Shown piece after piece: positions 41,390 through 53,402 of a DNA stretch of 64,000 nucleotides. The DNA is taken from positions 1 through 64,000 of the forward strand of contig JANXRZ010000235.1 in assembly GCA_025352885.1 (NCBI GenBank), given 5' to 3'. The stretch's first letter is position 1, and the number at the start of each line of letters is the position of its first letter. The notes under the pieces are model-generated. The model was not told the DNA's origin. It saw only the letters and a list, made by a program, of their open reading frames with translations, and did not search any database. Source of the DNA: Pseudomonadota bacterium. GTDB lineage: Bacteria; Pseudomonadota; Gammaproteobacteria; Burkholderiales; SG8-39. The translations under genes were made by a program, and so were the position numbers.

Positions 41390-42787
41390 TTAGGCGGCGT
41401 CTTTGTCCTCGATTCCCAATTCCTGGATCTTGCGGGTGATCGTATTCCGCCCCATGCCCAACAAGGTTGCTGCTTCGATTCGCCTGCCACCAGTCCGCGC
41501 TAGAGCTTTGACGATCAGCGACTTTTCGAATTGCCGCCCCAAGAGGTCGAGGATCCCGCTTTCCCCGCGGCCAAGACGCCTTTCGACTTCGTTTTCCAGC
41601 GCCGAGACCCAGTCGGACGCGGCTGAAGTAACGGACTGCTCACGAAATTCAGCAGGTAAGTCCCCGACTTCGATGACCTGACCGGGAGCCATCACCGTCA
41701 GCCAATGGCACAAGTTCTCGAGCTGTCGCACGTTCCCGGGGAAGTCCAACCGCGAAATGTGGGCGACCACTTCGTCTGAGAGACGCTTGGGATCAACCCC
41801 GAGCTGGGTCGCACTATGAGCGAGGAAGTGGCGTGCGAGTAGCGGAATGTCTTCACTACGCTCGCGCATGGCGGGCAGGCGGATGCGGATCACGTTAAGG
41901 CGGTGGTAGAGATCCTCGCGAAAACTACCTTCCCGTACCCGAGAGTCGAGGTCTTGGTGCGTGGCTGCAATCACCCGAACATTCGTCTTGATCTGCTGAT
42001 GGCCGCCAACGCGATAAAAACTGCCATCGGAAAGAACGCGCAGGAGCCGCGTTTGCAAGTCGGCCGGCATGTCACCGATTTCGTCCAGGAAAAGGGTCCC
42101 GCCTTCGGCCTGCTCGAATCGGCCACGTCGCTGGGCTTGCGCGCCCGTGAAAGATCCACGCTCGTGGCCGAACAGTTCCGACTCGAGCAGGTCTTTCGGC
42201 ATGGCCGCAGTGTTGATGGCGACGAACGGCTTAGCCGAACGCGCACTATGACGGTGCAAGGCGCGAGCCACGAGCTCCTTCCCGGATCCGGACTCGCCGG
42301 TGATGAGTACGGTCGCGGCGGATTGCGACAGGCGTCCAATGGCGCGGAAGACTTCCTGCATGGCAGGCGCCTGGCCGAGGATTTCGGGCGCCCCCGGAAC
42401 CGGCTCGAGCGCGGCCGCCTCCCTTTGGCTTTCGTCTAATGCACGACGAATAAGGTCGACTGCCTGATCGACATCGAACGGCTTGGGCAGGTATTCATAG
42501 GCGCCTCCTTGGAAGGCCGCCACGGCTGACTCCAAATCCGAATAGGCAGTCATGACGATTACCGGTACGGCCGGGTGACGCTCCTTGACGGTCTGGAGGA
42601 GTTGCAGCCCTGAAGGTCCTGGCATACGGATGTCGGAAACCAGCACCTGTGGCGGCCCATTGCTCAACGCATCGAGAGCGTCAGATGCGGAGGGAAACGA
42701 AAGGAACTCGATGCCTTCGCGCGCCAAGGCCTTTTCGAACACCCATCGGATTGAACGGTCATCATCGACGATCCAGACTGGTTTCAT
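41390..42787 (-). CDS. ntrC: NtrC nitrogen regulator (response regulator, sigma54 activator)
   Basis: Receiver VWIVDDDRSIRWVFEKAL; GESGSGKELVARALH; ELFGHERGSFTGAQ; C-terminal Fis-type HTH. Confidence 0.96.
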   Translation of the reverse strand: MKPVWIVDDDRSIRWVFEKALAREGIEFLSFPSASDALDALSNGPPQVLVSDIRMPGPSGLQLLQTVKERHPAVPVIVMTAYSDLESAVAAFQGGAYEYLPKPFDVDQAVDLIRRALDESQREAAALEPVPGAPEILGQAPAMQEVFRAIGRLSQSAATVLITGESGSGKELVARALHRHSARSAKPFVAINTAAMPKDLLESELFGHERGSFTGAQAQRRGRFEQAEGGTLFLDEIGDMPADLQTRLLRVLSDGSFYRVGGHQQIKTNVRVIAATHQDLDSRVREGSFREDLYHRLNVIRIRLPAMRERSEDIPLLARHFLAHSATQLGVDPKRLSDEVVAHISRLDFPGNVRQLENLCHWLTVMAPGQVIEVGDLPAEFREQSVTSAASDWVSALENEVERRLGRGESGILDLLGRQFEKSLIVKALARTGGRRIEAATLLGMGRNTITRKIQELGIEDKDAA

Positions 42788-42818
42788 TGGCTTCCAGCTT
42801 GATGCCGCGCGTCGGGAA

Positions 42819-43889
42819 TTAGCCCAATGGCAGCAAGATTGTGAACACAGTGCGGCCGGGACGGCTTTCGCATTCGATCATTCCGCGGTGGTACTGGATG
42901 AACGTCTGCGCAAGCGACAACCCAAGACCGCTTCCACCTTCCCTTCCTGACACGAGGGGATTGAACATCTTGTCCCGAATGTCTTGTGCGACACCCGGTC
43001 CGTCGTCGATTACTTGCAATTCTAGTGCCAGCTTATGACGCTGCCTGACGATGGTGACTTGCCGGGCGATCCTGGTCCGCAATTCGATTGTCCCTTTTGC
43101 GCGTGTCGCATTTCCCTTCGGCGCAAGGCCGGACAGTACGGCTTGCGCCGCGTTCCGGGCTATGTTCAGGGTTGCCTGGATCAGCTGCTCCTTGTCGCCG
43201 ATGAGGTCGGGGACGCTTACGTCGTAATTTCGCCGAATAGCTACCCGGTCGACGAACTCGGCAAGGATCAGGCTGCGGACGCGCTCGAGTATTTCGTGGA
43301 TATTCAGCGGCGCAAGCCGTGGTGTACGGTGAGGGGTGAGCAGCCGGTCCATCAATGCCTGCAACCGATCGGCTTCCTTGATGATGACCTGCGTGTATTC
43401 CTTGAGCTCCGGCTTGTCGAGCTCCCGTTCAAGCAATTGGGCCGAACCCCGCAAGCCGCCGAGTGGATTTTTTATTTCGTGGGCGAGGTTTCGGATGAGT
43501 TCCCGGTTGGCCGCCTGCTGGTCAATCATGCGCTCTTCGCGCGCAATGCGCAGTTGCTGTTCAATGGGGCGCAATTCGATCAGAAGCGGGGTTTCGGGAA
43601 GGACGATATGCGCCACCATTGCAACCAGCGCTACTGGATCGTGATTTGGACGGAGGTAATTGATGTTGCGGGCTGAGTAATCCCAGTGATTCGCGAGGGC
43701 ATCTTCAAGCGTCTGCCGTAATTCGTCCTGCTCGGCGAACAAGGGCACGAAAGGCTGGTTCAGCAGGCTCTTGAGGCCGGCATCCAGCACGTTTTCCGCC
43801 GCCTGGTTGGCGTAGCGGACAACAAATTCTTCGTCGAGAACCGCTACGGCAGTCGGCAGCAGTTCGAGCCCGGTAAACGCGGCGCTCAT
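42819..43889 (-). CDS. ntrB: NtrB nitrogen regulation histidine kinase
   Basis: PAS; LAHEIKNPLGGLRGSAQLLERELDKPELKEYTQVIIKEADRLQALMDRLL; GGSGLGLSLAQTFIQYHRGMIECES. Confidence 0.95.
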   Translation of the reverse strand: MSAAFTGLELLPTAVAVLDEEFVVRYANQAAENVLDAGLKSLLNQPFVPLFAEQDELRQTLEDALANHWDYSARNINYLRPNHDPVALVAMVAHIVLPETPLLIELRPIEQQLRIAREERMIDQQAANRELIRNLAHEIKNPLGGLRGSAQLLERELDKPELKEYTQVIIKEADRLQALMDRLLTPHRTPRLAPLNIHEILERVRSLILAEFVDRVAIRRNYDVSVPDLIGDKEQLIQATLNIARNAAQAVLSGLAPKGNATRAKGTIELRTRIARQVTIVRQRHKLALELQVIDDGPGVAQDIRDKMFNPLVSGREGGSGLGLSLAQTFIQYHRGMIECESRPGRTVFTILLPLG

Positions 43890-43924
43890 TCGGACTCCAG
43901 AAGGGGCCTAAAGATCGGCAAGCC

Positions 43925-44425
43925 CTACCTGAGCTTGGCAAGTTCCTTGCGAAGCTCATCGGCGTTCTTGTTATGCAAGTCGACGTTGTCTTTATATTTC
44001 TGCAACCGGTCGAGCACTTTGGCGTAATTCTTTTCCCCGCCGGTCCGGACGGACTCCTGCTCTGCAAGCTCAGCTTTTGCCTTGGCGAGCAGCGCCTCTT
44101 CGCTTGCAAGCTCGGACTCGAGGGCGGTTCTCTGTCTTTCCCGCGCGCTTGCTCTGTCGTTGGTGCTTTCCTTGGGGAATGTCCCGGGCGATTTCGAGGC
44201 GCCCTTGGAGGCGGGAAGCCCGGGCACAACGGTGACGCGCTGGCTTTGGATTACCTTGCAGTCCTTGCCGCTAGTCTCGTCCTTGACGTTGGTCACATGG
44301 GTCTTTCCGGATGCATCTGTGCAACGCCAGATCGTCTGCATTTCACCGCCCTGGCTCATGGCGAGCGCGGACACGGCGGATAAGCCGGCCAGCAAAAGGG
44401 ATCGGGTAAAAAGGTCAAGGGTCAC
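43925..44425 (-). CDS. DUF4124-like secreted protein with coiled-coil C-terminus
   Basis: Signal peptide; MQTIWRCTDASGKTHVTNVKDETSGKDC; heptad-like Glu/Lys-rich tail. Confidence 0.8.
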   Translation of the reverse strand: MTLDLFTRSLLLAGLSAVSALAMSQGGEMQTIWRCTDASGKTHVTNVKDETSGKDCKVIQSQRVTVVPGLPASKGASKSPGTFPKESTNDRASARERQRTALESELASEEALLAKAKAELAEQESVRTGGEKNYAKVLDRLQKYKDNVDLHNKNADELRKELAKLR

Positions 44426-44490
44426 CGAGAACGAACCTTAACTAGGGTTAGCAAGTGTATGTTGTTCATTGGAAATTAACAATCAATGCA

Positions 44491-44526
44491 CCAAAAAAAG
44501 AAAAAGGACGGGGCAGCCCCCGTCCT
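44491..44526 (-). terminator. Intrinsic terminator of glnA
   Basis: Minus strand AGGACGGGG-loop-CCCCGTCCT followed by TTTTTCTTTTTTT. Confidence 0.9.
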
Positions 44527-44567
44527 CTAGTAACGCCTGACCCCGTAGGAGGGCTAGGACTTTTTGC

Positions 44568-45980
44568 TCAGGACGAGTAATACATGTCGAACTCGACCGG
44601 GTGGGTGGTCATGCGGAACCTGGTCACCTCGATCATCTTAAGTTCGATGTACGCGTCGATGAAATCGTCGGAGAAAACGCCGCCTTTTGTGAGGAACGCA
44701 CGATCCTTGTCCAGGTTTTCGAGCGCCTGGTCGAGCGACGAGCAAACGTTCGGGACCTTCTTGGCCTCTTCCGGTGGAAGGTCGTACAGGTTCTTGTCGA
44801 TCGGATCGCCGGGGTGGATCTTGTTCTGGACGCCATCCAGGCCTGCCATGAGCAGCGCCGCGAAGGCCATGTATGAGTTCGCCGTTGGGTCCGGAAACCG
44901 CACTTCGACGCGGCGCGCCTTCGGGCTATTTACGAACGGGATTCGGCAGGACGCCGACCGGTTACGCGCGGAATAAGCCAGGTTGATTGGCGCTTCGAAA
45001 CCAGGAACCAGGCGCTTGTAGCTGTTGGTTCCCGGGTTCGTGATGGCGTTCAGCGCCTTTGCATGCTTGATGACACCGCCGATGTAATACAAGGCGAACT
45101 CAGACAAGCCGGCATAACCGTTTCCGGCGAACAGGTTTTCGCCGCCCTTCCACACGGACTGGTGCACATGCATACCCGAACCGTTGTCTCCCACGACAGG
45201 CTTTGGCATGAAGGTCGCGGTCTTGCCATAGGAGGCCGCCACGTTCCACACCGTGTACTTCAGTATCTGCATCCAGTCGGCACGCTGCACGAGCGGCGCA
45301 AACTTTGTCCCGATTTCGCACTGGCCGGGGGCTGCGACTTCGTGGTGATGAACTTCGACTTCGACGCCTTGCGCTTCGAGCGCAATGCACATTGCATTGC
45401 GGATGTCCTGAAGGGTGTCGGCCGGCGGGACAGGAAAGTAACCGCCCTTTACAGGAGCCCGATGGCCCATGTTGCCCGACTCATAATCTATACCGGATGA
45501 CCACGGCGCTTCCTCGGAGCGGATCTTCACCGAGCATCCGGACATGTCGACGTTCCACGTTACGCCGTCGAAGACGAAAAATTCGGGCTCCGGACCGAAG
45601 TAAGCCGTATCGCCGAGCCCGGACGACTTGAGATAGGCCTCAGCTCTCTTGGCGATCCCGCGTGGGCACCGGTCGTACGGCTTGCCGTCCGAGGGCTCCA
45701 CCACGTCGCACGAAATGTTGAGGACCGGCTCGTCGGTGAACGGGTCCATGCGGGCACTTTCGGGATCCGGCATGAGCAGCATGTCGGAGGCCTGGATGCC
45801 TTTCCAGCCTGCGATAGACGACCCATCGAACGCATGGCCCGAATCGAATTTGTCCATGGTGAAATACTTGGCCGGTACGGACACGTGCTGCTCTTTTCCG
45901 AGCGTGTCGGTGAAGCGGAAGTCGACGAACTTGACCTCTTTCTCCTTGGCCAACTTCAAAACATTGGCTGCCGATGGCAT
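44568..45980 (-). CDS. glnA: Glutamine synthetase type I
   Basis: [47 protein letters not shown]; adenylylation-site motif NLYDLPPEE. Confidence 0.98.
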   Translation of the reverse strand: MPSAANVLKLAKEKEVKFVDFRFTDTLGKEQHVSVPAKYFTMDKFDSGHAFDGSSIAGWKGIQASDMLLMPDPESARMDPFTDEPVLNISCDVVEPSDGKPYDRCPRGIAKRAEAYLKSSGLGDTAYFGPEPEFFVFDGVTWNVDMSGCSVKIRSEEAPWSSGIDYESGNMGHRAPVKGGYFPVPPADTLQDIRNAMCIALEAQGVEVEVHHHEVAAPGQCEIGTKFAPLVQRADWMQILKYTVWNVAASYGKTATFMPKPVVGDNGSGMHVHQSVWKGGENLFAGNGYAGLSEFALYYIGGVIKHAKALNAITNPGTNSYKRLVPGFEAPINLAYSARNRSASCRIPFVNSPKARRVEVRFPDPTANSYMAFAALLMAGLDGVQNKIHPGDPIDKNLYDLPPEEAKKVPNVCSSLDQALENLDKDRAFLTKGGVFSDDFIDAYIELKMIEVTRFRMTTHPVEFDMYYSS

Positions 45981-46047
45981 CTAATTCTCCCTGAGGAAGC
46001 GAATAAAAAAGCGAAAACCGGCCGTGAGCCGGGACGAAACGGGAATG

Positions 46048-46063
46048 AGCAGTTTCCATGCCA
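46048..46063 (-). promoter_or_regulatory. Sigma54 promoter for glnA
   Basis: Minus strand TGGCATGGAAACTGCT, GG-N10-GC spacing (-24/-12). Confidence 0.75.
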
Positions 46064-46129
46064 AACGAGGAGCCCGGTGCTGAAGCTTGCACCGCGATGC
46101 ATGGGAATCTAATTTTACCTAAACAAAAC

Positions 46130-46145
46130 GCACTGTTTCAATGCA
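46130..46145. promoter_or_regulatory. Candidate NtrC enhancer site upstream of glnA
   Basis: GCACT-GTTTC-AATGCA versus consensus GCAC(C/T)-N5-GGTGCA; about 94-109 bp upstream of the predicted TSS. Confidence 0.6.
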
Positions 46146-46220
46146 TGCGTGCCGGAAATGCACTGTCCTTAAGCATGCACCGCACCAAGTCGGGGGATAT
46201 CACGGCCTATAATCGCAACC

Positions 46221-46667
46221 ATGGCAGACATCGAGTCAATCAAGCGCGCGGCACGGGAAAGGGCGACGGTGCTGAATCTCCCCTACGCTGGCGCGCTCCT
46301 TCCGACAGAAGCCCACGCTCTTATGAACGCCGGTGCAAAGCTGGTGGATGTCAGGACCAAGGCGGAACTCGAGTGGGTCGGACGTGTGCCCGGCGCCCTG
46401 TCCGTTGAATGGAACACCTGGCCGGGCGGAAAGCCCAATCCCGACTTCGTCGCCCACCTGGAATCACATGTGGCGAAGGAGGCTACCATCCTGTTTCTTT
46501 GCCGGTCCGGCGGACGCTCAAGCAGCGCTGCCACGGCAGCTTCGAAAGCGGGGTATCGGGAAGCCTACAACGTGCTGGAAGGATTCGAAGGTGACAAGGA
46601 TCCGCACGGCCATCGCAACACCTCGGGCGGCTGGCGCGTAGCAGGACTACCTTGGGTCCAGGGCTAG
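46221..46667 (+). CDS. Rhodanese-like domain protein
   Basis: [39 protein letters not shown] active-site loop. Confidence 0.9.
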   Translation: MADIESIKRAARERATVLNLPYAGALLPTEAHALMNAGAKLVDVRTKAELEWVGRVPGALSVEWNTWPGGKPNPDFVAHLESHVAKEATILFLCRSGGRSSSAATAASKAGYREAYNVLEGFEGDKDPHGHRNTSGGWRVAGLPWVQG

Positions 46668-47488
46668 CCTGCCGACCAGCTGACAAGTCCGGTGTAGGCG
46701 GTGAAAAGCACCGCGCCGCCGAACACCACCCGGTACCACGCGAACAGCGTGAAGTCGTGCGTCGCAATGTAGCGCAATAGCCAGCGAACGCAGATGAATG
46801 CAGAAATGAAAGCGGTGACGCCCCCAACTGCGAACATCCCTAGGTCATCTGCGCTAAGTAGCGCCCGGTTCTTGAACAAGTCGTAACCGCCGGCGGCGAT
46901 CAGCGTCGGAACTGCGAGAAAAAACGAGAATTCAGTTGCTGCTTTCCGGGACAGTCCAAAGAGCATTCCTCCGACAATCGTCGCCCCCGAGCGCGAAGTA
47001 CCCGGAACCAGTGCGAAAGCCTGGGCGAAACCGACCTTGAGCGCGTCCTTCCAGGTCATTTCATCCACTTCGCGCACCTTCACCTGCCGGGGACGACGCT
47101 CGACCCATAGGATGATAATGCCGCCGATGATGAACGCGAGCGCAACAGGCACCGGCTTGAAAAGGTGCGCCTTGATCAGCTTCCCGAAGGCAAGTCCCAA
47201 GATCGCAGCGGGCATGAACGCTACCACGAGATTTGTAATGAAACGCCTCGCGGCGGGGTTGCTGAAGGCGCCCTTCAGAACATTTGAAAACCGGACACGA
47301 TATTCCCATACGATCGCGAGCATTGCGCCGGTCTGGATAACGACATCGAACACCTTGCCGCGCTCGTCATTGACGCCGAGCAAGTCGCCGGCGAGGATGA
47401 GGTGTCCCGTGCTCGATATGGGCAGGAACTCGGTAAACCCCTCGACCAGGCCCAGGATGAGCGCACAAAGCAGTTCGTAGCCGCTCAC
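46664..47488 (-). CDS. uppP: Undecaprenyl-diphosphatase (GTG start)
   Basis: [55 protein letters not shown]. Confidence 0.97.
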   Translation of the reverse strand: MSGYELLCALILGLVEGFTEFLPISSTGHLILAGDLLGVNDERGKVFDVVIQTGAMLAIVWEYRVRFSNVLKGAFSNPAARRFITNLVVAFMPAAILGLAFGKLIKAHLFKPVPVALAFIIGGIIILWVERRPRQVKVREVDEMTWKDALKVGFAQAFALVPGTSRSGATIVGGMLFGLSRKAATEFSFFLAVPTLIAAGGYDLFKNRALLSADDLGMFAVGGVTAFISAFICVRWLLRYIATHDFTLFAWYRVVFGGAVLFTAYTGLVSWSAG

Positions 47489-48777
47489 AGATCGGCTGCC
47501 CGTTCAGTCAGTCGCTTGTTCGCGGCGGAAAGCCGCTCGATGAGGATGCGCATAAATGACTTGTTGAACTGAACCTGGCACGCATCGCTTGCTGCGGAAA
47601 GCGATGCCGCCTTTATTTCAAGCACCAGCACGGGCGTCGTGGAATGGATGGTGGTGCTTCTAAGCGCTGTCTCAGTCGAAAAATAAAGCATTTCGCCGAA
47701 ACAGTCCCCCGGGCCCAGGGTCGCGAGGTGGTGCGCTTCGCGCGAAACATCGCTATGCCCGTCAACCAGGATAAAAAAACCGTCCCCCCTTTCGCCTTCC
47801 TGGATCAGAAACCGCTTGGCGGGAATATGGCGCCAAGCCGAAATTCGCAAGGTTTCCCAGATTTCCACATCCCGAAAATCCCGGAAGAACGACAAGTTCC
47901 GGAGCAAATGAAACTTGCGCGTCTCGGAGAAATCCTCCCGCGGCGCCTCGAGTTCCCTGAAAAGCGAGGCGAGGTCCTTGCCGAATTCGATCCAGTTCTG
48001 GTAGCGAAGACTCGTTTCCTTTTGCATGGCCTTCTCGACGATCGCATCAAGGGCGGCCGGCAGGTTTTGTCGTATCGAGGACAGCGCCGGAGGGGCATGA
48101 TTGACGATCTGGTACATGAGGCTTGCCTGCGAAGAAGCGGTAAACGGAAGGCGCCCCGTGAGCAGCTGAAACATGACCACGCCAAGTGAATAAATGTCGG
48201 TCTGATGGGTCAGTTCGCGGTCGGTGAGTTGCTCGGGCGACATGTAGGCCGGCGAGCCGGCGTTTCCGATGTTTGTATGGGTGGCTTCTTCCAGTTGGGC
48301 AACGCCGAAATCGGCCAGCTTCACGTCGAAGTCTTCAGTGACAAGAATATTTGCAGGCTTGATGTCGCGATGGATGATGCCCATCCTGTGCGCGTACTCG
48401 AGTGCGCGGCTGCACTTGAAAACCACCTCGACCACCCTCTCGAGCGGAAGCAGGTTGTCCATGACTGCATACTGGGCGAGCGTGCCGCCGGCCACATAGT
48501 CCATGACGACATAGCTGTAGTCTTCTTCCACAGCCGCATCCAGCAGCGACACTATATGCGGATGCTCGAGCTTGCCGACGAGCGCCGCTTCCGTGAGAAA
48601 AGCGCTGCGGTGCTGCCCGCCGAAAGAGGCGCCGTCGGTAGCGTGGTTGAAGAGCTTGATCGCCACGTCCCGCTCGGCAAAAGTGTCGCGCGCGCGATAC
48701 ACCGAGCTCGTGGCGCCGCGTCCCAGTTCCCCCAGGATGGCGTACTTGCCGATTGAAGCCGGCACACTTGTCGACAT
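47485..48777 (-). CDS. Hanks-type Ser/Thr protein kinase fused to a C-terminal cyclic-nucleotide-binding-like domain
   Basis: [39 protein letters not shown]-terminal [16 protein letters not shown]...[24 protein letters not shown]. Confidence 0.92.
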   Translation of the reverse strand: MSTSVPASIGKYAILGELGRGATSSVYRARDTFAERDVAIKLFNHATDGASFGGQHRSAFLTEAALVGKLEHPHIVSLLDAAVEEDYSYVVMDYVAGGTLAQYAVMDNLLPLERVVEVVFKCSRALEYAHRMGIIHRDIKPANILVTEDFDVKLADFGVAQLEEATHTNIGNAGSPAYMSPEQLTDRELTHQTDIYSLGVVMFQLLTGRLPFTASSQASLMYQIVNHAPPALSSIRQNLPAALDAIVEKAMQKETSLRYQNWIEFGKDLASLFRELEAPREDFSETRKFHLLRNLSFFRDFRDVEIWETLRISAWRHIPAKRFLIQEGERGDGFFILVDGHSDVSREAHHLATLGPGDCFGEMLYFSTETALRSTTIHSTTPVLVLEIKAASLSAASDACQVQFNKSFMRILIERLSAANKRLTERAADL

Positions 48778-48800
48778 GCGTTCCCCCGGCCGCTGGCGGC

Positions 48801-50862
<2,062 letters not shown>

Positions 50863-51001
50863 CTGACATGAACCGATTATAGCGCCAACCCTCATATCCC
50901 CCTTTCGGTGCGGGTCGCATTCAAGCTCGGTGCGTCGATATCCTGAATGGGCGCTTGAGTGCTTTGGTAGACTAAGCGCCCCTTGCACTGACCGACGCAA
51001 C

Positions 51002-51676
51002 ATGGCTTCCATGAATTTCGAGCAGGCTCGCTTCAACATGGTGGAGCAGCAAATCCGCACTTGGGACGTTCTCGACCAGGATGTTCTGGATATGCTCTAT
51101 GCCGTGCCCCGTGAGGGCTTTGTGCCACCGGCGTATAAGGCGCTTGCCTTTTCGGACATGGAAATTCCGTTGGGGGGTGAGGCCGGGTCGGCTGTGCGCA
51201 TGATGACCCCGAAGATGGAAGCGCGAATCGTGCAGGAAGTCGCTTTAAATAAGTCGGACAAGGTCCTCGAGATCGGCACAGGCAGCGGATACCTGACGGC
51301 TCTCCTCGCATTCCGATCGGCGCACGTCGTTTCGGTTGAAATCAATGCCGCAATTGCCGCTTCCGGGCGCCGCAACCTCGAAGAGCACCATGTCGTGAAC
51401 AGTACACTCGTGGTTGGCGACGCAGCCCGCGGTTGGCCCGCGGGGGCTCCGTACCAAGTAATTGTCCTCACCGGGTCAACGCCGCTGCTGCCATCCGGCT
51501 TGCTTGAACAGCTTGCGCAGGGTGGTCGGCTGTTCGCAGTGACGGGCGAAGCACCGGTGATGGTTGCGAAGCTTTTCACCTGCAAAAGGCCTGGAACCTA
51601 TTCGGAAGTCGAGCTATTCGACACGGTATTGGCGCCGCTTATCAATGCGGAGCGTCCGTCGCGCTTCGAGTTCTGA
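51002..51676 (+). CDS. pcm: Protein-L-isoaspartate O-methyltransferase
   Basis: NMVEQQIRTWDVLDQDVLDML; PREGFVPPAYKALAFSDMEIPLG; VLEIGTGSGYLTALLA. Confidence 0.92.
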   Translation: MASMNFEQARFNMVEQQIRTWDVLDQDVLDMLYAVPREGFVPPAYKALAFSDMEIPLGGEAGSAVRMMTPKMEARIVQEVALNKSDKVLEIGTGSGYLTALLAFRSAHVVSVEINAAIAASGRRNLEEHHVVNSTLVVGDAARGWPAGAPYQVIVLTGSTPLLPSGLLEQLAQGGRLFAVTGEAPVMVAKLFTCKRPGTYSEVELFDTVLAPLINAERPSRFEF

Positions 51677-51678
51677 TC

Positions 51679-51996
51679 ATGAAGCACATGCTGCCGGCCG
51701 AGCTTCACGCAAAGATCGCTTCAGGCGAAAAAATGCAGTTGCTCGACGTTCGTGAGACTTGGGAATTCGAAACAGCGCGCATCGACGGCGCCAGGCTGAT
51801 CCCGATGGGCGAAATAGCGGGCCGTTTCAACGAACTCGATACTGAATCAGACCTGGTCGTTATTTGCCATCACGGGGGACGCAGCATGCAGGTCGCCGCC
51901 TTCCTGGAGCGCCAGGGATTTTCGAAGATCCACAATTTGTCCGGGGGCGTTGATGCCTGGGCCCGAACCGTCGACCCTTCGATGCCGGTTTACTGA
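51679..51996 (+). CDS. Rhodanese-like domain protein
   Basis: LLDVRETWEFETARIDGARLIPMGEI; VVICHHGGRSMQVAAFLERQGF. Confidence 0.93.
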   Translation: MKHMLPAELHAKIASGEKMQLLDVRETWEFETARIDGARLIPMGEIAGRFNELDTESDLVVICHHGGRSMQVAAFLERQGFSKIHNLSGGVDAWARTVDPSMPVY

Positions 51997-52019
51997 ACAA
52001 ATGGTGGGGGAGCCAGGTA

Positions 52020-53366
52020 ATGAATTCAAAGAGGTTGAAGGTCTTCGCGGTCATTTTGCCCGCCGCGCTAGCGCTTTCTCCAATTTCTGCAGGCGCAGAA
52101 GATCTCTTGCAGGTATTTCGGGATGCCAGGGGTTATGACGCGCAATATGGTGCCGCCCGATATGCCCTGCAGGCGGGCCTGGAAAAGCTTCCGCAAGGAC
52201 GCTCTCTTATCCTCCCTACGGTCGGGGTCAGCTCCAGCCTTACAAGGACAAATCTCGACATCGACGGCCGGGGACCCAATCCGGCCACGCCAACGACCCG
52301 AACGTTCAACACCGGCACATACCAGCTAACGCTCTCCCAACCGCTCTTCCGACCGCAGAACTGGGTTCAGTACGACCAGGCCGAATTTCAAGTGAGGCAG
52401 GCGGAAGCCACGTTCGGGCAAGCGGCGCAGGATCTCGTGATCCGATCTGCGCAAGCCTATTTCGATGTGCTGTCTGCGGAGGACACGCTCGCGCTCGTGC
52501 GCGCCCAGAAGGCTGCAATTTCTGAGCAACTAGCGCAAGCCAAACGCAATTTCGAGGTGGGCACCTCCACGATAACTGACACCCATGAGGCGCAGGCCCG
52601 GTTCGACCTGAGCGCCGCGCAGGAGATCTCGGCCCAGAACGACCTCGAAGTTAAGCAGAGGACCCTCCAGCAGGTGACGGGCAAGGCGTACGACAAACTC
52701 AGGCCGTTGAGAAGCGACGTCAAACTGTCTCCGCCCGATCCCAATACGATGCAGACTTGGGTAGACATTGCGGAAAAGCAAAGTTTTCCCGTGCTGATCC
52801 AGGAAGCGGCGAGCGAAATTGCCGGGCTGGAGATTAAGCGCACCCGTGCAGTGAACTATCCGACTGTCGACTTGATCGCCAATATCGGCCAGACGAACCA
52901 GACAGGCTCGAACATTGCGGCTACCGGCAGCCTCATCACGCCGACGGCAATCGGCCTCCAGGTAGCGGTACCGCTCTACCAAGGAGGCTTCATCTCATCA
53001 CGTGAACGCGAAGCGGCCGCTAATTTCGAGAGATCCAAGCTCGATCTTGAAAATGCCCGTCGCTCGAGCGCCCTGACTTCGCGACAATCCTATCTCGGGG
53101 TAATCAACGGGATTGCGCAGATTACCGCGCTCGAAGCTGCACTTGTATCGAGTCAAAGCGCGCTCGACTCCAACAAGCTCGGGTACGAAGTTGGAGTGCG
53201 CATCAACATCGACGTCCTGAACGCGCAGCAGCAGTTGTTCTCCACGCGCCGCGACCTGGCCATAGCACGATACAACACGATTACGAATTACCTGAGGCTC
53301 AAAGCGGCGGCAGGTAGCCTCAAGGAAGCGGACCTCGCGGAGGTTAATAAGGCACTGCAGTTCTAA
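52020..53366 (+). CDS. TolC-family outer membrane efflux protein
   Basis: Signal peptide; LLQVFRDARGYDAQYGAARYALQAGLEKLPQGRSLILPTV; YELTLSQPLFR-like repeats and C-terminal half. Confidence 0.94.
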   Translation: MNSKRLKVFAVILPAALALSPISAGAEDLLQVFRDARGYDAQYGAARYALQAGLEKLPQGRSLILPTVGVSSSLTRTNLDIDGRGPNPATPTTRTFNTGTYQLTLSQPLFRPQNWVQYDQAEFQVRQAEATFGQAAQDLVIRSAQAYFDVLSAEDTLALVRAQKAAISEQLAQAKRNFEVGTSTITDTHEAQARFDLSAAQEISAQNDLEVKQRTLQQVTGKAYDKLRPLRSDVKLSPPDPNTMQTWVDIAEKQSFPVLIQEAASEIAGLEIKRTRAVNYPTVDLIANIGQTNQTGSNIAATGSLITPTAIGLQVAVPLYQGGFISSREREAAANFERSKLDLENARRSSALTSRQSYLGVINGIAQITALEAALVSSQSALDSNKLGYEVGVRINIDVLNAQQQLFSTRRDLAIARYNTITNYLRLKAAAGSLKEADLAEVNKALQF

Positions 53367-53402
53367 TGAGCGCTGCTCTCTAGCTAGCGCGTGCTTGCCG
53401 TT

